Shown piece by piece: positions 22,931 through 30,346 of a DNA stretch of 46,130 bases. The stretch comes from Pseudobacillus lumedeiriae. Its GTDB lineage: Bacteria > Bacillota > Bacilli > Bacillales > Domibacillaceae. Made by a program: the position numbers and the translations under genes. Every line of letters begins with the position of its first letter. The stretch's first letter is position 1. The stretch spans positions 1-46,130 of the forward strand of contig NZ_JAUIYO010000020.1 of NCBI RefSeq assembly GCF_044891285.1, read 5' to 3'. The notes beneath the pieces were generated by a model. That model did not search any database and was not told the origin of the DNA. It was given only the letters and a program-made list of their open reading frames with translations.

Positions 22931-24068
22931 GAATGTTATCGTAAACATATGTAAAAAAATGACTCACAAACAAATTTTATTTTACACTATACTAGCGCTT
23001 TGCTTCATCTCCTCTATTTTGTTTGTTAATCACGATTATTCATTCTACGATCGTCCAATCGCTAAAGTCATCAAAACGAATCTGGAAGATACAACTGAGA
23101 TCACCGATACATATAACAATGAAGATTATCTATTCACCCAGCACATAGTAGCTATATTAAAAAACGGCAAAGAAAAAGGACAGCTGATCCATTTAACTAA
23201 TGAGTATTCATCCTCAGGGGCTTACGATCAGGAATACCATGTTGGAAATGATTTGTTTGTTACAATTCAGTCGAACACAGCAGGAAGTACAGACCTAAGC
23301 GGAACGATCACAGACGTAAAACGTGATAAATACGTTTTACTCATAGCATGGATTTTTATCTTTACTTTGCTGATCGTAGGAAAAAGACAAGGGCTGTTTT
23401 CTATTATAAGTTTAATCGTCAATGCTCTTTTGTTATCCTTCGCATTAGACATATATGTGAATAATCCGAACATCAGTCTGCTGTTGATATGCGGAGTAAG
23501 TGTTCTTTTATTTACTATCATTTCTTTGTTACTCATTAGCGGATTTAATGAAAAAACGTATGCAGCTATTGTTGCAACACTACTTGGTACGTTTATGTCG
23601 TTGTTAATTACTTATTTTGTTATGCGGGCCACTTCGGAAAACGGCCTCCGATATGAGGAAATGCAATTTTTGACCCGCCCTTACCAAATGGTTTTTATGG
23701 CAGGTTTATTTATTGGATCGTTAGGAGCTGTAATGGACGTGGCCATTACTATGTCTTCTTCTATCTTTGCTTTATATGAAAAGAATAACAATATACCTGT
23801 CAAAGCATTAAAAACCTCGGGAATGGATATTGGGAAAGACGTTATGGGAACGATCACAAGTATTTTGTTTTTTGCCTATATCAGCGGTTCTATTCCCATG
23901 CTTATTTTGTATTTAAAAAATGCTTCCCCCTTGGGGTTTACCCTTTCCATGAACCTTTCATTGGAATTGGCTCGAGCGCTGGCGGGCGGGATTGGTGTCG
24001 TGTTAACGATTCCAATAGGTCTATATACTTCTATTTTTTTCGTTAATCGAAAGAGGGCAAGATTATGA
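22929..24068 (+). CDS. YibE/F family membrane protein (first of a pair)
   Basis: A 379-residue polytopic protein of the YibE/F family (function unknown in the literature I know). Order: an N-terminal membrane helix, an extracytoplasmic domain of ~130 residues (HDYSFYDRPIAKVIK...GTITDVKRD), then about seven helices with the family marks GLFIGSLGAVMDVAITMSSS and SGMDIGKDVMGTITSILFFAYISG. I chose TTG 22929 because GGAGG lies 7 bases upstream; the frame stays open further upstream, but with no family-like sequence. An ATG at 22959 has no ribosome binding site. Overlaps the next gene by 4 bases. Confidence 0.8.
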   Translation: MNVIVNICKKMTHKQILFYTILALCFISSILFVNHDYSFYDRPIAKVIKTNLEDTTEITDTYNNEDYLFTQHIVAILKNGKEKGQLIHLTNEYSSSGAYDQEYHVGNDLFVTIQSNTAGSTDLSGTITDVKRDKYVLLIAWIFIFTLLIVGKRQGLFSIISLIVNALLLSFALDIYVNNPNISLLLICGVSVLLFTIISLLLISGFNEKTYAAIVATLLGTFMSLLITYFVMRATSENGLRYEEMQFLTRPYQMVFMAGLFIGSLGAVMDVAITMSSSIFALYEKNNNIPVKALKTSGMDIGKDVMGTITSILFFAYISGSIPMLILYLKNASPLGFTLSMNLSLELARALAGGIGVVLTIPIGLYTSIFFVNRKRARL

Positions 24069-24838
24069 ACGCATTATTGTGGCTGGCAGCCATTTTATTT
24101 ATATTGATGATACTTGTTGGCGGAAAAAAAGGAGCACGATCTTTTATTTCTTTATTCTTAAACTTTGGCGTGCTCTTTCTTACTATCCTCTTTATGACAG
24201 ATCCAAGTATCAGTCCCATTCTCTTAACGTTCATCGCTTGTACGCTAATTGGCTTCATTAGCCTATTTTATATTAATGAAGTGAACAGTAAAACGGTCAT
24301 AGCGTTCATTTCTACTATGATCACCATTGTGATTTTACTCCTTTTTATTGTCATTGTGACAGAAAAATCGATGATTCAGGGGTTTGGAGAAGAAGAAACA
24401 GAAGGGATTAGCGCATTTTCCCTTTATATCGGAGTAGATTTTGTTAAAATCGGAGCTTCTGTCATTATTATGAGTACAATAGGTGCCATTATGGATGTGG
24501 CCATTTCCATTGCCTCTTCCATGCGTGAAATTTTTAATCACAATCCGCTCATCAGCAGGAAAGATTTATTCACATCAGGAGTCGGCATTGGGAAAGATAT
24601 CTTGGGAACAGATACGAATACATTATTTTTCGCCTTCTTTGGAGGATATTTAGGATTGCTTTTATGGTTTAAAGATTTATCTTATTCTATTGGAGAAATC
24701 GTCAATTCAAAAGTATTTAGTGCTGAGATGGTAACGATACTCTGTGCCGGAATAGGGATTGCTCTAATTATCCCAATTGCTTCCTGGATTAATGCCTATT
24801 TTTTAGTCAGAACAAGAGAAAAATCAGGAAATGTTTAA
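24065..24838 (+). CDS. YibE/F family membrane protein (second of a pair)
   Basis: A 257-residue, all-membrane member of the same family without the ectodomain. It repeats the family marks in the same order: IMSTIGAIMDVAISIASSMREIF, then SGVGIGKDILGTDTNTLFFAFFGGYLGLL. Its ATG overlaps the stop of the first gene (ATGA), so the two are translationally coupled and are likely to form a heteromer. Such tandem pairs are common in Firmicutes. The transported substrate is unknown. Confidence 0.8.
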   Translation: MNALLWLAAILFILMILVGGKKGARSFISLFLNFGVLFLTILFMTDPSISPILLTFIACTLIGFISLFYINEVNSKTVIAFISTMITIVILLLFIVIVTEKSMIQGFGEEETEGISAFSLYIGVDFVKIGASVIIMSTIGAIMDVAISIASSMREIFNHNPLISRKDLFTSGVGIGKDILGTDTNTLFFAFFGGYLGLLLWFKDLSYSIGEIVNSKVFSAEMVTILCAGIGIALIIPIASWINAYFLVRTREKSGNV

Positions 24839-24852
24839 CTAGGGGGCGTGGC

Positions 24853-24957
24853 ATGAAAGCTAAAACAATTTATGTTGGCATTTGTGAGTTTGAGACCTAT
24901 GCCACTAGGCGCTGCGATGCCAAAAGCAGCCAATATAAATTCGGATTTAATCGATAG
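24853..24957 (+). pseudogene. Short frame behind YibE/F, possible frameshifted remnant
   Basis: GGGGG lies 6 bases before an ATG that gives 34 residues (MKAKTIYVGICEF...). In another frame from 24872 the DNA encodes a further 61 codons starting MLAFVSLRPMPLGAAMPKAA, which together with MKAK would look like a signal peptide. One indel near 24865-24872 could therefore have broken a small secreted protein gene. No homolog is recognised, and it may simply be non-coding. Confidence 0.3.
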
Positions 24958-25086
24958 AACTAGAGCGGATAAACTCTGGTTCTTTTTCTTTCCTCCCCCT
25001 CAAGTGCTAAGTGGTAACAGGCATTATTTCAAAAGTATTAGTGGTACTCCTATATAACGGGTCTTCGACGACAGCATTTCCCCTTT

Positions 25087-25209
25087 CTATACGATTTCCT
25101 TATCAAATATGCTGCCCACAACGTTTTTAAATTGGACGCCTTGGCCATTTTTGTCATACTTGAATGTGAAATCAGCTTGGTACGCACAGTCTAGGAAAGA
25201 CACGCTCAT
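25087..25209 (-). CDS. Possible small protein after the sigma-54 activator
   Basis: A 40-codon frame (MSVSFLDCAYQADFTF..., ending GSIFDKEIV) starts 2 bases after the activator's stop codon on the same strand. The ribosome binding site is weak (AAAGAATAG). The composition is protein-like (AYQADFTFKYDKNGQG), so it may be a fragment of a larger lost gene. Function unknown. Confidence 0.25.
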   Translation of the reverse strand: MSVSFLDCAYQADFTFKYDKNGQGVQFKNVVGSIFDKEIV

Positions 25210-25211
25210 AG

Positions 25212-26588
25212 CTATTCTTTATACTTTTTTAGCTTGTAAATGACAGAAGGCTGACTAATGCCTAGATACTTAGCTATTTCATAAGTGGATTTACATTGTT
25301 CTTGGGCTTTGGAAATCATTAATTTTTCTACGCGTTCTATTACAGCTTTGAGATTATGATCTTCTGTTATAAATTGTTCAATCAGGGAGGCTTCACCTCT
25401 ATTAGATACTTCTTGCCCAAGAACAGAAGAAGGCAGGCAATTTGGCCAGATAATAGTCTCATCAGATATTAAAATGAGGCGTTCGATTAAATTTTCCAAT
25501 TCACGTACATTGCCAGGCCATCTATAATTAAGTAGTATTTCATATGTCGAAGGGTGTAACTTTTTTGTAGTTTTGTATTTACTGTTAATTAACTCAATAT
25601 AGTGATTTATTAGCAAAGAGATATCTTCTTTTCGTTCTCGTAATGGAGGAATATGAAGGGGTATTACATTTAATCTGTAATATAAATCGAGACGAAACTC
25701 CCCTTTTTGAACCATCTCTTCTAAATTTCTATTAGTAGCTCCCACCAGCCTAAAGTCAACATGCTGCTCTTTATATCCCCCTATTCGCATAAACTTTTTT
25801 TCTTGTAGTACTTTGAGCAATTTGGCTTGAATGGATAATGGAAGTTCTCCAATTTCATCCAAAAATAAAGTTCCATTATGGGCCTGTTCAATTAATCCCT
25901 GTCTCCCTTTCTTTTGAGCCCCTGTAAACGATCCTGGCTCATAACCGAACATTTCTGATTCAAATAAACTTACAGGAATTGTGCTGCAATTCACTTCAAT
26001 AAACGGTTCTTTTTGACGATGGCTTTGAGTATGGAGCTTTCGGGCAAACATACTTTTTCCAACTCCAGATTCTCCTGTCATTAAAACAGTGGCATCCGTG
26101 TTTGCCACTCGCTGGAGAGTTTTCGTGATATGCTGCATTTCCTTGCTTCGATAGAGAGCCTCTTCTTTTTCTCTTAGTTTCTCTACCTCTGTTTGATAGC
26201 CTTTTAATTTTCTTTTTAATTGTTCATATTCATCCTGAAGATGGCTAATTTCCGTTTGGTCCATAGCATAACTAATCACCCGAATAATTTCACCATTATC
26301 ATTGAAAATAGGATAGGCTGTTAACATAATCACCTTTCCTTTTTTTGTATGCTGAATAATTTGAGTCGGTTGTTTTTCATTAAGTACTATGGCAGTGATA
26401 GATGGAGAAAGGATCCCTTGTTCCTGAAGCTCAAAAACAGATTTCCCAATGTAGTTCTTTGGTTCATCTTCGTACACAGACCAGTGGTCAATATTAGTGT
26501 ACAAAATAATTCCGTTTCCATCAGTAATTGTAATATTGCTTTTAGATGTTTTTATAATTTTCTCTAAGATCATCTCTGTAATAGACAT
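25212..26588 (-). CDS. Sigma-54-dependent transcriptional activator (PAS, AAA+, Fis-type HTH)
   Basis: A 458-residue enhancer-binding protein of the RocR/BkdR/GabR style. Order: PAS sensor (residues ~10-105, SNITITDGNGIILYTN), coiled coil (~115-150), AAA+ domain with Walker A GESGVGKS (172-179), the sigma-54 contact loop GSFTGA (219-224) and Walker B GTLFLDEIGELP, then a Fis-type HTH (YEIAKYLGISQPSVIYKLKKY). GSFTGA is an accepted variant of GAFTGA. ATG 26588 has AAGGAG 6 bases upstream and is preferred to an earlier ATG at 26618. It is divergent from the permease gene, which has a -24/-12 promoter. A PAS-sensed amino acid or GABA signal is likely. Confidence 0.9.
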   Translation of the reverse strand: MSITEMILEKIIKTSKSNITITDGNGIILYTNIDHWSVYEDEPKNYIGKSVFELQEQGILSPSITAIVLNEKQPTQIIQHTKKGKVIMLTAYPIFNDNGEIIRVISYAMDQTEISHLQDEYEQLKRKLKGYQTEVEKLREKEEALYRSKEMQHITKTLQRVANTDATVLMTGESGVGKSMFARKLHTQSHRQKEPFIEVNCSTIPVSLFESEMFGYEPGSFTGAQKKGRQGLIEQAHNGTLFLDEIGELPLSIQAKLLKVLQEKKFMRIGGYKEQHVDFRLVGATNRNLEEMVQKGEFRLDLYYRLNVIPLHIPPLRERKEDISLLINHYIELINSKYKTTKKLHPSTYEILLNYRWPGNVRELENLIERLILISDETIIWPNCLPSSVLGQEVSNRGEASLIEQFITEDHNLKAVIERVEKLMISKAQEQCKSTYEIAKYLGISQPSVIYKLKKYKE

Positions 26589-26628
26589 AGGGTTCTCCTT
26601 TTTTGTCGATTTTTCCAAGTAGTATTCA

Positions 26629-26660
26629 AATTATAGTTTAATTATAATTAAACTATAATT
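26629..26660. promoter_or_regulatory. Perfect 32-bp palindrome, candidate enhancer (UAS) of the sigma-54 activator
   Basis: Two 16-base arms without spacer (AATTATAGTTTAATTA and its complement). It lies 114 bases upstream of the -24 element, the usual distance for enhancer sites of sigma-54 activators. It also sits 41 bases before the activator's own start, so autoregulation is possible. Confidence 0.7.
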
Positions 26661-26773
26661 CAAAAATTAATCAATAATCAATAAATTAATCAATAAGTTT
26701 GATTTTTGATTTAAAAGCTGATCGCTTTTTATCACATTTAGTACGTATATGTCGAATTTAAGGCGAATAACTT

Positions 26774-26790
26774 TTGGCACGCATCTTGCT
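26774..26790 (+). promoter_or_regulatory. Sigma-54 (SigL) -24/-12 promoter of the permease
   Basis: TTGGCAC-GCATC-TTGCT: GG at 26776-26777 and GC at 26788-26789, the required 10-base spacing. A near-perfect match to the TTGGCAC-N5-TTGCW consensus. Confidence 0.9.
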
Positions 26791-26819
26791 TAATAGAAGA
26801 GAGATACTTTATAACATCT

Positions 26820-26833
26820 TGAAAACGCTTAAC
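26820..26833 (+). promoter_or_regulatory. cre-like CcpA site in the permease leader
   Basis: TGAAAACGCTTAAC matches 12 of 14 positions of the cre consensus. It lies about 20 bases downstream of the inferred sigma-54 transcription start, as seen for CcpA-blocked SigL promoters in Bacillus. Confidence 0.45.
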
Positions 26834-26978
26834 CTTAAAGTGATTAGATAAATGTATTTTTATGGTTTTTTCATCCAGATAGTGTTAATTGATTTTTTTG
26901 AATGTTTGTATATTTATTACTAATACTAAACCATCCATTATGAAAAGGAGTTGATAAGAGGAAATCTAGGTGATTCTA

Positions 26979-27023
26979 ATGATTAAATCACATAGCAGAA
27001 GAAGAAATTTGATGGTATTTTAA
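26979..27023 (+). CDS. Possible 14-residue leader peptide
   Basis: ATG-to-stop frame MIKSHSRRRNLMVF in the long leader of the permease gene, with AGGTG 7 bases upstream. Three adjacent Arg codons (AGA AGA AGA) stand out, because rare-codon or Arg runs occur in attenuation peptides. There is no proof that it is translated. Confidence 0.2.
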   Translation: MIKSHSRRRNLMVF

Positions 27024-27196
27024 ATATTAATATCACCAAAAATATTCTGTTTATTGTTAATGTTCGATTTAGTAGTCATTAACAATTAAATTTATTCTCA
27101 GCTTACGTAAATACACCCTCATCATAATACGTTAAAAGCTGTTGAAATTTTGTAAAAGTTAGACTAACAAAAAACTTCTAAAGTGGGTGACTTAAA

Positions 27197-28603
27197 TTGG
27201 GTGATCAAAACAATAATTTGAAACACGGGCTTAAAACAAGGCATGTAACGATGATTTCTATTGGCGGCGTGATCGGCGCAGGTCTGTTTGTAGGCAGCGG
27301 CACAATGATTATGTCGGCAGGTCCTGGTGCCCTCCTGTCTTATATCATTGCAGGGTTAATAATTGTTCTTATTATGCGGATGCTGGGGGAAATGGCCGTT
27401 GTAAACCCTGATAGTGGTTCTTTTTCAACGTATGCACACCAAGCAATCGGCCCTTGGGCTGGGTTTACCATCGGTTGGTTATATTGGTTCAACTGGGTGA
27501 TTATCGTTACAATTGAAGCTACCTTATTAGGAGAAATGGTTAATAACTGGTTTCCTTCAGTACCTGTATGGGCAGCAAGCGTCGTATTCCCTGTTTTAAT
27601 GACTATTACAAATATCTTTTCGGTTAAAGTATATGGGGAATTTGAATACTGGCTAGCCTCCATTAAAGTAATAGCTATCGTTATTTTCCTCGGCTTAGGT
27701 GCAGCAATCATTTTTGGTCTTGTTCCCGGTGTTGAAGTCCAAAGCTTTTCGACATTGGCTACAGTTGATACATTTTTCTCTAATGGGTTTCTCCCGGTGA
27801 TTCTTGGAGTAATCTTTATTACGTTCTCCCTATCTGGAAGTGAGGTCGCTGCGATTGCGGCTGGCGAATCTGAAAATCCAGAAAAAAATATAATAAGAGC
27901 AATAAACGCTGTAGTTTGGCGGCTTCTTCTCTTCTTTATTGGATCGGTAGCTGTGATCATTATGGTGATTCCACAGGGTTCCGAACATTTGCTTAAGACC
28001 CCTTTTGCCAGTGTATTTGATATGGCAGGTCTCCCTGCTGCGGGTCAAGTAATGAACTTTGTTATTTTTATCTCCCTTCTTTCTGTTTTGAATTCAGGAC
28101 TTTATACAAGCTCCCGTATGGTATATTCTCTATCAAAGAAAGGATCAGCTCCAAAGTTCCTGTCCAATGTCAATAAAAGAGGAATTCCAATTTGGGCATT
28201 AGCGACAAGTTTATTTTTTGCTTATGTATTCACAATGTTTAAATTTATTGCTCCTAATACTTTGTTTGTATTTTTGGCCAATAGTTCAGGCGGCGTAACA
28301 ATCATTATGTATATTTTTATTGCCTTTTCACATATACGTTTACGGAGAAGATTGGAAGGGACAAACCCGGGAGCACTTAAAGTAAAAATGTGGCTGTTCC
28401 CTTACTTAACTTATGCAACGATTATTGTATTGTTTGCTATTTTTGCCGCTCAGGCTTTTATTGGCTCTATGCGCTTACAATTTTTCCTTACTTCCATTTT
28501 GACCATCTTGGTTGTAGGATCTTACTTCCTTTTCTATCATAAAAAAGAAGATATAGTTCCAAATCTGGCAGAAACAGATTTAAAAGAAGTCAAAGTTGAT
28601 TAA
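27197..28603 (+). CDS. Amino acid permease of the APC family, GabP-like
   Basis: A 12-helix APC permease of 468 residues. The N-terminal half matches the style of B. subtilis GABA permease: LKTRHVTMISIGGVIGAGLF, IMRMLGEMAVVNPDSGSFS, GPWAGFTIGWLYWFNWV and AIAAGESENP. The start is TTG (27197) with a modest GGGTGA upstream. Expression should depend on sigma-54 and the activator encoded divergently. The substrate is GABA or a related amino acid by similarity, not proven. Confidence 0.85.
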   Translation: MGDQNNNLKHGLKTRHVTMISIGGVIGAGLFVGSGTMIMSAGPGALLSYIIAGLIIVLIMRMLGEMAVVNPDSGSFSTYAHQAIGPWAGFTIGWLYWFNWVIIVTIEATLLGEMVNNWFPSVPVWAASVVFPVLMTITNIFSVKVYGEFEYWLASIKVIAIVIFLGLGAAIIFGLVPGVEVQSFSTLATVDTFFSNGFLPVILGVIFITFSLSGSEVAAIAAGESENPEKNIIRAINAVVWRLLLFFIGSVAVIIMVIPQGSEHLLKTPFASVFDMAGLPAAGQVMNFVIFISLLSVLNSGLYTSSRMVYSLSKKGSAPKFLSNVNKRGIPIWALATSLFFAYVFTMFKFIAPNTLFVFLANSSGGVTIIMYIFIAFSHIRLRRRLEGTNPGALKVKMWLFPYLTYATIIVLFAIFAAQAFIGSMRLQFFLTSILTILVVGSYFLFYHKKEDIVPNLAETDLKEVKVD

Positions 28604-28748
28604 GGGTAAAAGATGGGACGATTGCAAGCAGTCTCTCGTGTCATCACGAGATCTTCTGCCCTGAAACCTCCCTTTACTACAGAGTAGTTTAGAGTAATCT
28701 CGAATAAGAGAGTTGAAATAGACACCGCTTAGTGAAATTCAAATCATT

Positions 28749-28797
28749 AAATCCTGCCTCGTGAGTCATGTTAATCACTCATGGGGCAGGATTTTTC
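28749..28797 (+). terminator. Terminator of the GabP-like permease
   Basis: AAATCCTGCC pairs with GGCAGGATTTTT, with an inner GTGAGT/ATCACTC pairing, followed by a T-run on the plus strand. Confidence 0.8.
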
Positions 28798-28822
28798 ATA
28801 CTCTTTCCCATTCTTTTAAAAC

Positions 28823-28920
28823 AAAGCTGTATTAAACTCCCCTATTGATCTTCGCTGGGACCCCCGCTTTCCGCTTTAATCAACAAAGAGATAAAATCAA
28901 CCATAGTCATTAACCTAGCC
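28823..28920 (-). repeat. Dispersed intergenic repeat, copy 4 (reverse orientation)
   Basis: Read on the minus strand: GGCTAGGTTAATGACTATGG, GTTGATTTTATC, an interior with AAAGCGGAAAGCGGGGG, then AGGGGAGTTTAATACAGC. It has both ends of the family, with the interior partly rearranged. Confidence 0.65.
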
Positions 28921-28927
28921 TAATATA

Positions 28928-28962
28928 AAAGCCCCTTTGGCTAATCATCGCCAAAGGGGCAA
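28928..28962 (-). terminator. Terminator of the amidohydrolase-MFS-amidohydrolase operon
   Basis: On the minus strand GCCCCTTTGGC pairs with GCCAAAGGGGC, followed by TTTTATATT. Confidence 0.85.
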
Positions 28963-28991
28963 AGCTTCGCAGCTTCATTTCAAATCTATTT

Positions 28992-30236
28992 TTATTTACG
29001 TTGAGCTTTTAACCATTCCATAGCAACATTGGCATGTAGTGCAGAACCATATTTGAAAATATCTTCGTTTTGATGCATGCGTGGATTGTGAACAGGCGGT
29101 TCTCCCTCTTTACCAGTACCTAAAACAACAAATGCAGAAGGAACTGCTTGAGAGATATGAGAGAAATCTTCTGACCCTCCCAACGCTCCGAGATCGGTAA
29201 TCTGTTCCTTTCCCATAACAGCTTCTAGTGCGGGCATAATTTCATCAATAAACTCTCCGTCATTATGGGTAGTTGGTGTATGGAAATCAACAATATTATA
29301 TTCTCCACGCCATGCTTTCACTACATGATCAATCATTTCTGGAATTCTCTTACACATATGATCTCTTGATTCTTGGTCAAAACTACGCATATTACCTTGT
29401 AAAACTGCCTTATCAGGGATAATATTTGTCACTGTACCGCCATTCATTGCCCCGATAGAGAATGTCACATTGGCCCGCGGGTCCACTTCACGAGTATATA
29501 ATAAGTTTAAACTCGTATATAATTGATTCATGATCATGTTAGCATCAATGGTTTTATGCGGTTGCGAGCTATGCCCCCCGTTCCCTTGAATCTCAACAAT
29601 ATAAGTATCCATAGCTTGAGTTAATGTTCCTTTGTGTACAGATAATGTGCCAGCTTCTTGATCAGGCATAATGTGTATACCAAACGCTGCATCTACTTTA
29701 GGGTTTTGCAGCAGCCCATCATCAATCATCAGTTTAGCACCATAGCCCCATTCTTCACCTGGCTGAAACATTAATTTAACCGTTCCTTGCAGCTTATCTT
29801 CATGGTCCTTTAGCATTTGGGCAGCACCTAATAGCATAGCGACGTGTGAGTCATGACCGCAGGCATGCATTTTCCCTGCATTCTTCGACTTATATTCGGA
29901 TTCATATTCTTCTTCAAGCGGCAGGGCATCCATATCGGCACGAAGGAGGATACAAGGTTCTCCTTTACCAATAGTAGCTACAACACCTGTACAATGTTCC
30001 TGTACTCCAAATCCTGCTTTCGCGTATTTCTTTGTAATTTCTTCAGGCACGACACCACATGGTTTATTTTCAATTCCCATTTCATTCAAACGTTGTTGAA
30101 TATATTTTTGTGTGTTAGGAAGATCGAAACCAAGCTCCGGATGTTGGTGTAAATATCGGCGGTCTTTAATGATTTGTTCTTCATACTTCTTAGATTCCTC
30201 AAAAAAATTAACCATATTTGTTTCAGTAGCAGCCAT
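28992..30236 (-). CDS. M20D amidohydrolase (hippurate/IAA-amino acid hydrolase-like), second gene
   Basis: A 414-residue cytoplasmic metallo-amidohydrolase. The N-terminus has DRRYLHQHPELGFD; metal-site regions are MHACGHDSHVAMLLGAAQ and MFQPGEEWGYGAKLM; the lid domain has GNGGHSSQPHKTIDANMI; and the end has GGSEDFSHISQAVPS. The family cleaves N-acyl amino acids. ATG 30236 (MAATETN) has AGAGGAAGG upstream and is preferred to an ATG at 30257 that overlaps that site. It lies downstream of the MFS gene on the same strand. A large palindrome (30261-30305) fills the gap between them and may lower its expression. Confidence 0.88.
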   Translation of the reverse strand: MAATETNMVNFFEESKKYEEQIIKDRRYLHQHPELGFDLPNTQKYIQQRLNEMGIENKPCGVVPEEITKKYAKAGFGVQEHCTGVVATIGKGEPCILLRADMDALPLEEEYESEYKSKNAGKMHACGHDSHVAMLLGAAQMLKDHEDKLQGTVKLMFQPGEEWGYGAKLMIDDGLLQNPKVDAAFGIHIMPDQEAGTLSVHKGTLTQAMDTYIVEIQGNGGHSSQPHKTIDANMIMNQLYTSLNLLYTREVDPRANVTFSIGAMNGGTVTNIIPDKAVLQGNMRSFDQESRDHMCKRIPEMIDHVVKAWRGEYNIVDFHTPTTHNDGEFIDEIMPALEAVMGKEQITDLGALGGSEDFSHISQAVPSAFVVLGTGKEGEPPVHNPRMHQNEDIFKYGSALHANVAMEWLKAQRK

Positions 30237-30260
30237 TATATCGTTCCTTCCTCTCATTTG

Positions 30261-30305
30261 AAGAAGCTGTCTTACAAGGGTCAGACCCTTGTAAGACAGC
30301 TTCTT
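30261..30305. repeat. Perfect 22-1-22 palindrome between two operon genes
   Basis: AAGAAGCTGTCTTACAAGGG plus TC, one A, then the exact complement. The T-run follows only on the plus strand (TTTATTTTTTTAG), so it is terminator-like against the direction of the genes. The core GTCAGAC..CTT and the flanking AGACAGC resemble the hairpin at 383-425. Confidence 0.75.
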
Positions 30306-30346
30306 TATTTTTTTAGAATATCCTATTATCTTCTTTACATCCGAAG

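Larger units (their letters stand above)
24839..25211. other. Region with gene remnants between YibE/F and the sigma-54 activator
   Basis: Two short frames with no recognisable product are listed separately (24853-24957 plus, 25087-25209 minus). A strong ribosome binding site followed by a quickly stopped frame, and a +1 frame that reads on for about 60 codons, suggest decay of an older gene. No terminator is visible behind the YibE/F pair. Confidence 0.4.
26589..27196. other. Regulatory region between the sigma-54 activator and the permease
   Basis: A 608-base region with a 32-bp palindrome, a -24/-12 promoter, a cre-like site just after the inferred start, and a leader of nearly 400 bases. 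A 14-codon open frame in the leader is noted separately. The leader is AT-rich and I recognise no known riboswitch in it. Confidence 0.6.
28604..28991. other. Intergenic region after the permease
   Basis: Contains a small hairpin (CTCGTG-TCAT-CACGAG near 28634), the permease terminator, a reversed repeat copy (28823-28920) and the terminator of the amidohydrolase gene on the minus strand. No coding frame is supported. Confidence 0.6.

Noticed and set aside
22715..22948. 77-codon minus-strand frame upstream of the YibE/F pair
   Set aside because: No ribosome binding site; it covers the leader hairpin and T-run of the opposite strand (its poly-Lys comes from that T-run).
27340..27960. 206-codon minus-strand frame inside the GabP-like permease gene
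   Set aside because: Antisense shadow; the plus-strand product is a clear APC permease.
30261..30305. Terminator splitting the amidohydrolase-MFS-amidohydrolase operon
   Set aside because: The T-run follows the hairpin only on the plus strand, opposite to the genes, so I list it as a palindrome/repeat and not as an operon terminator.
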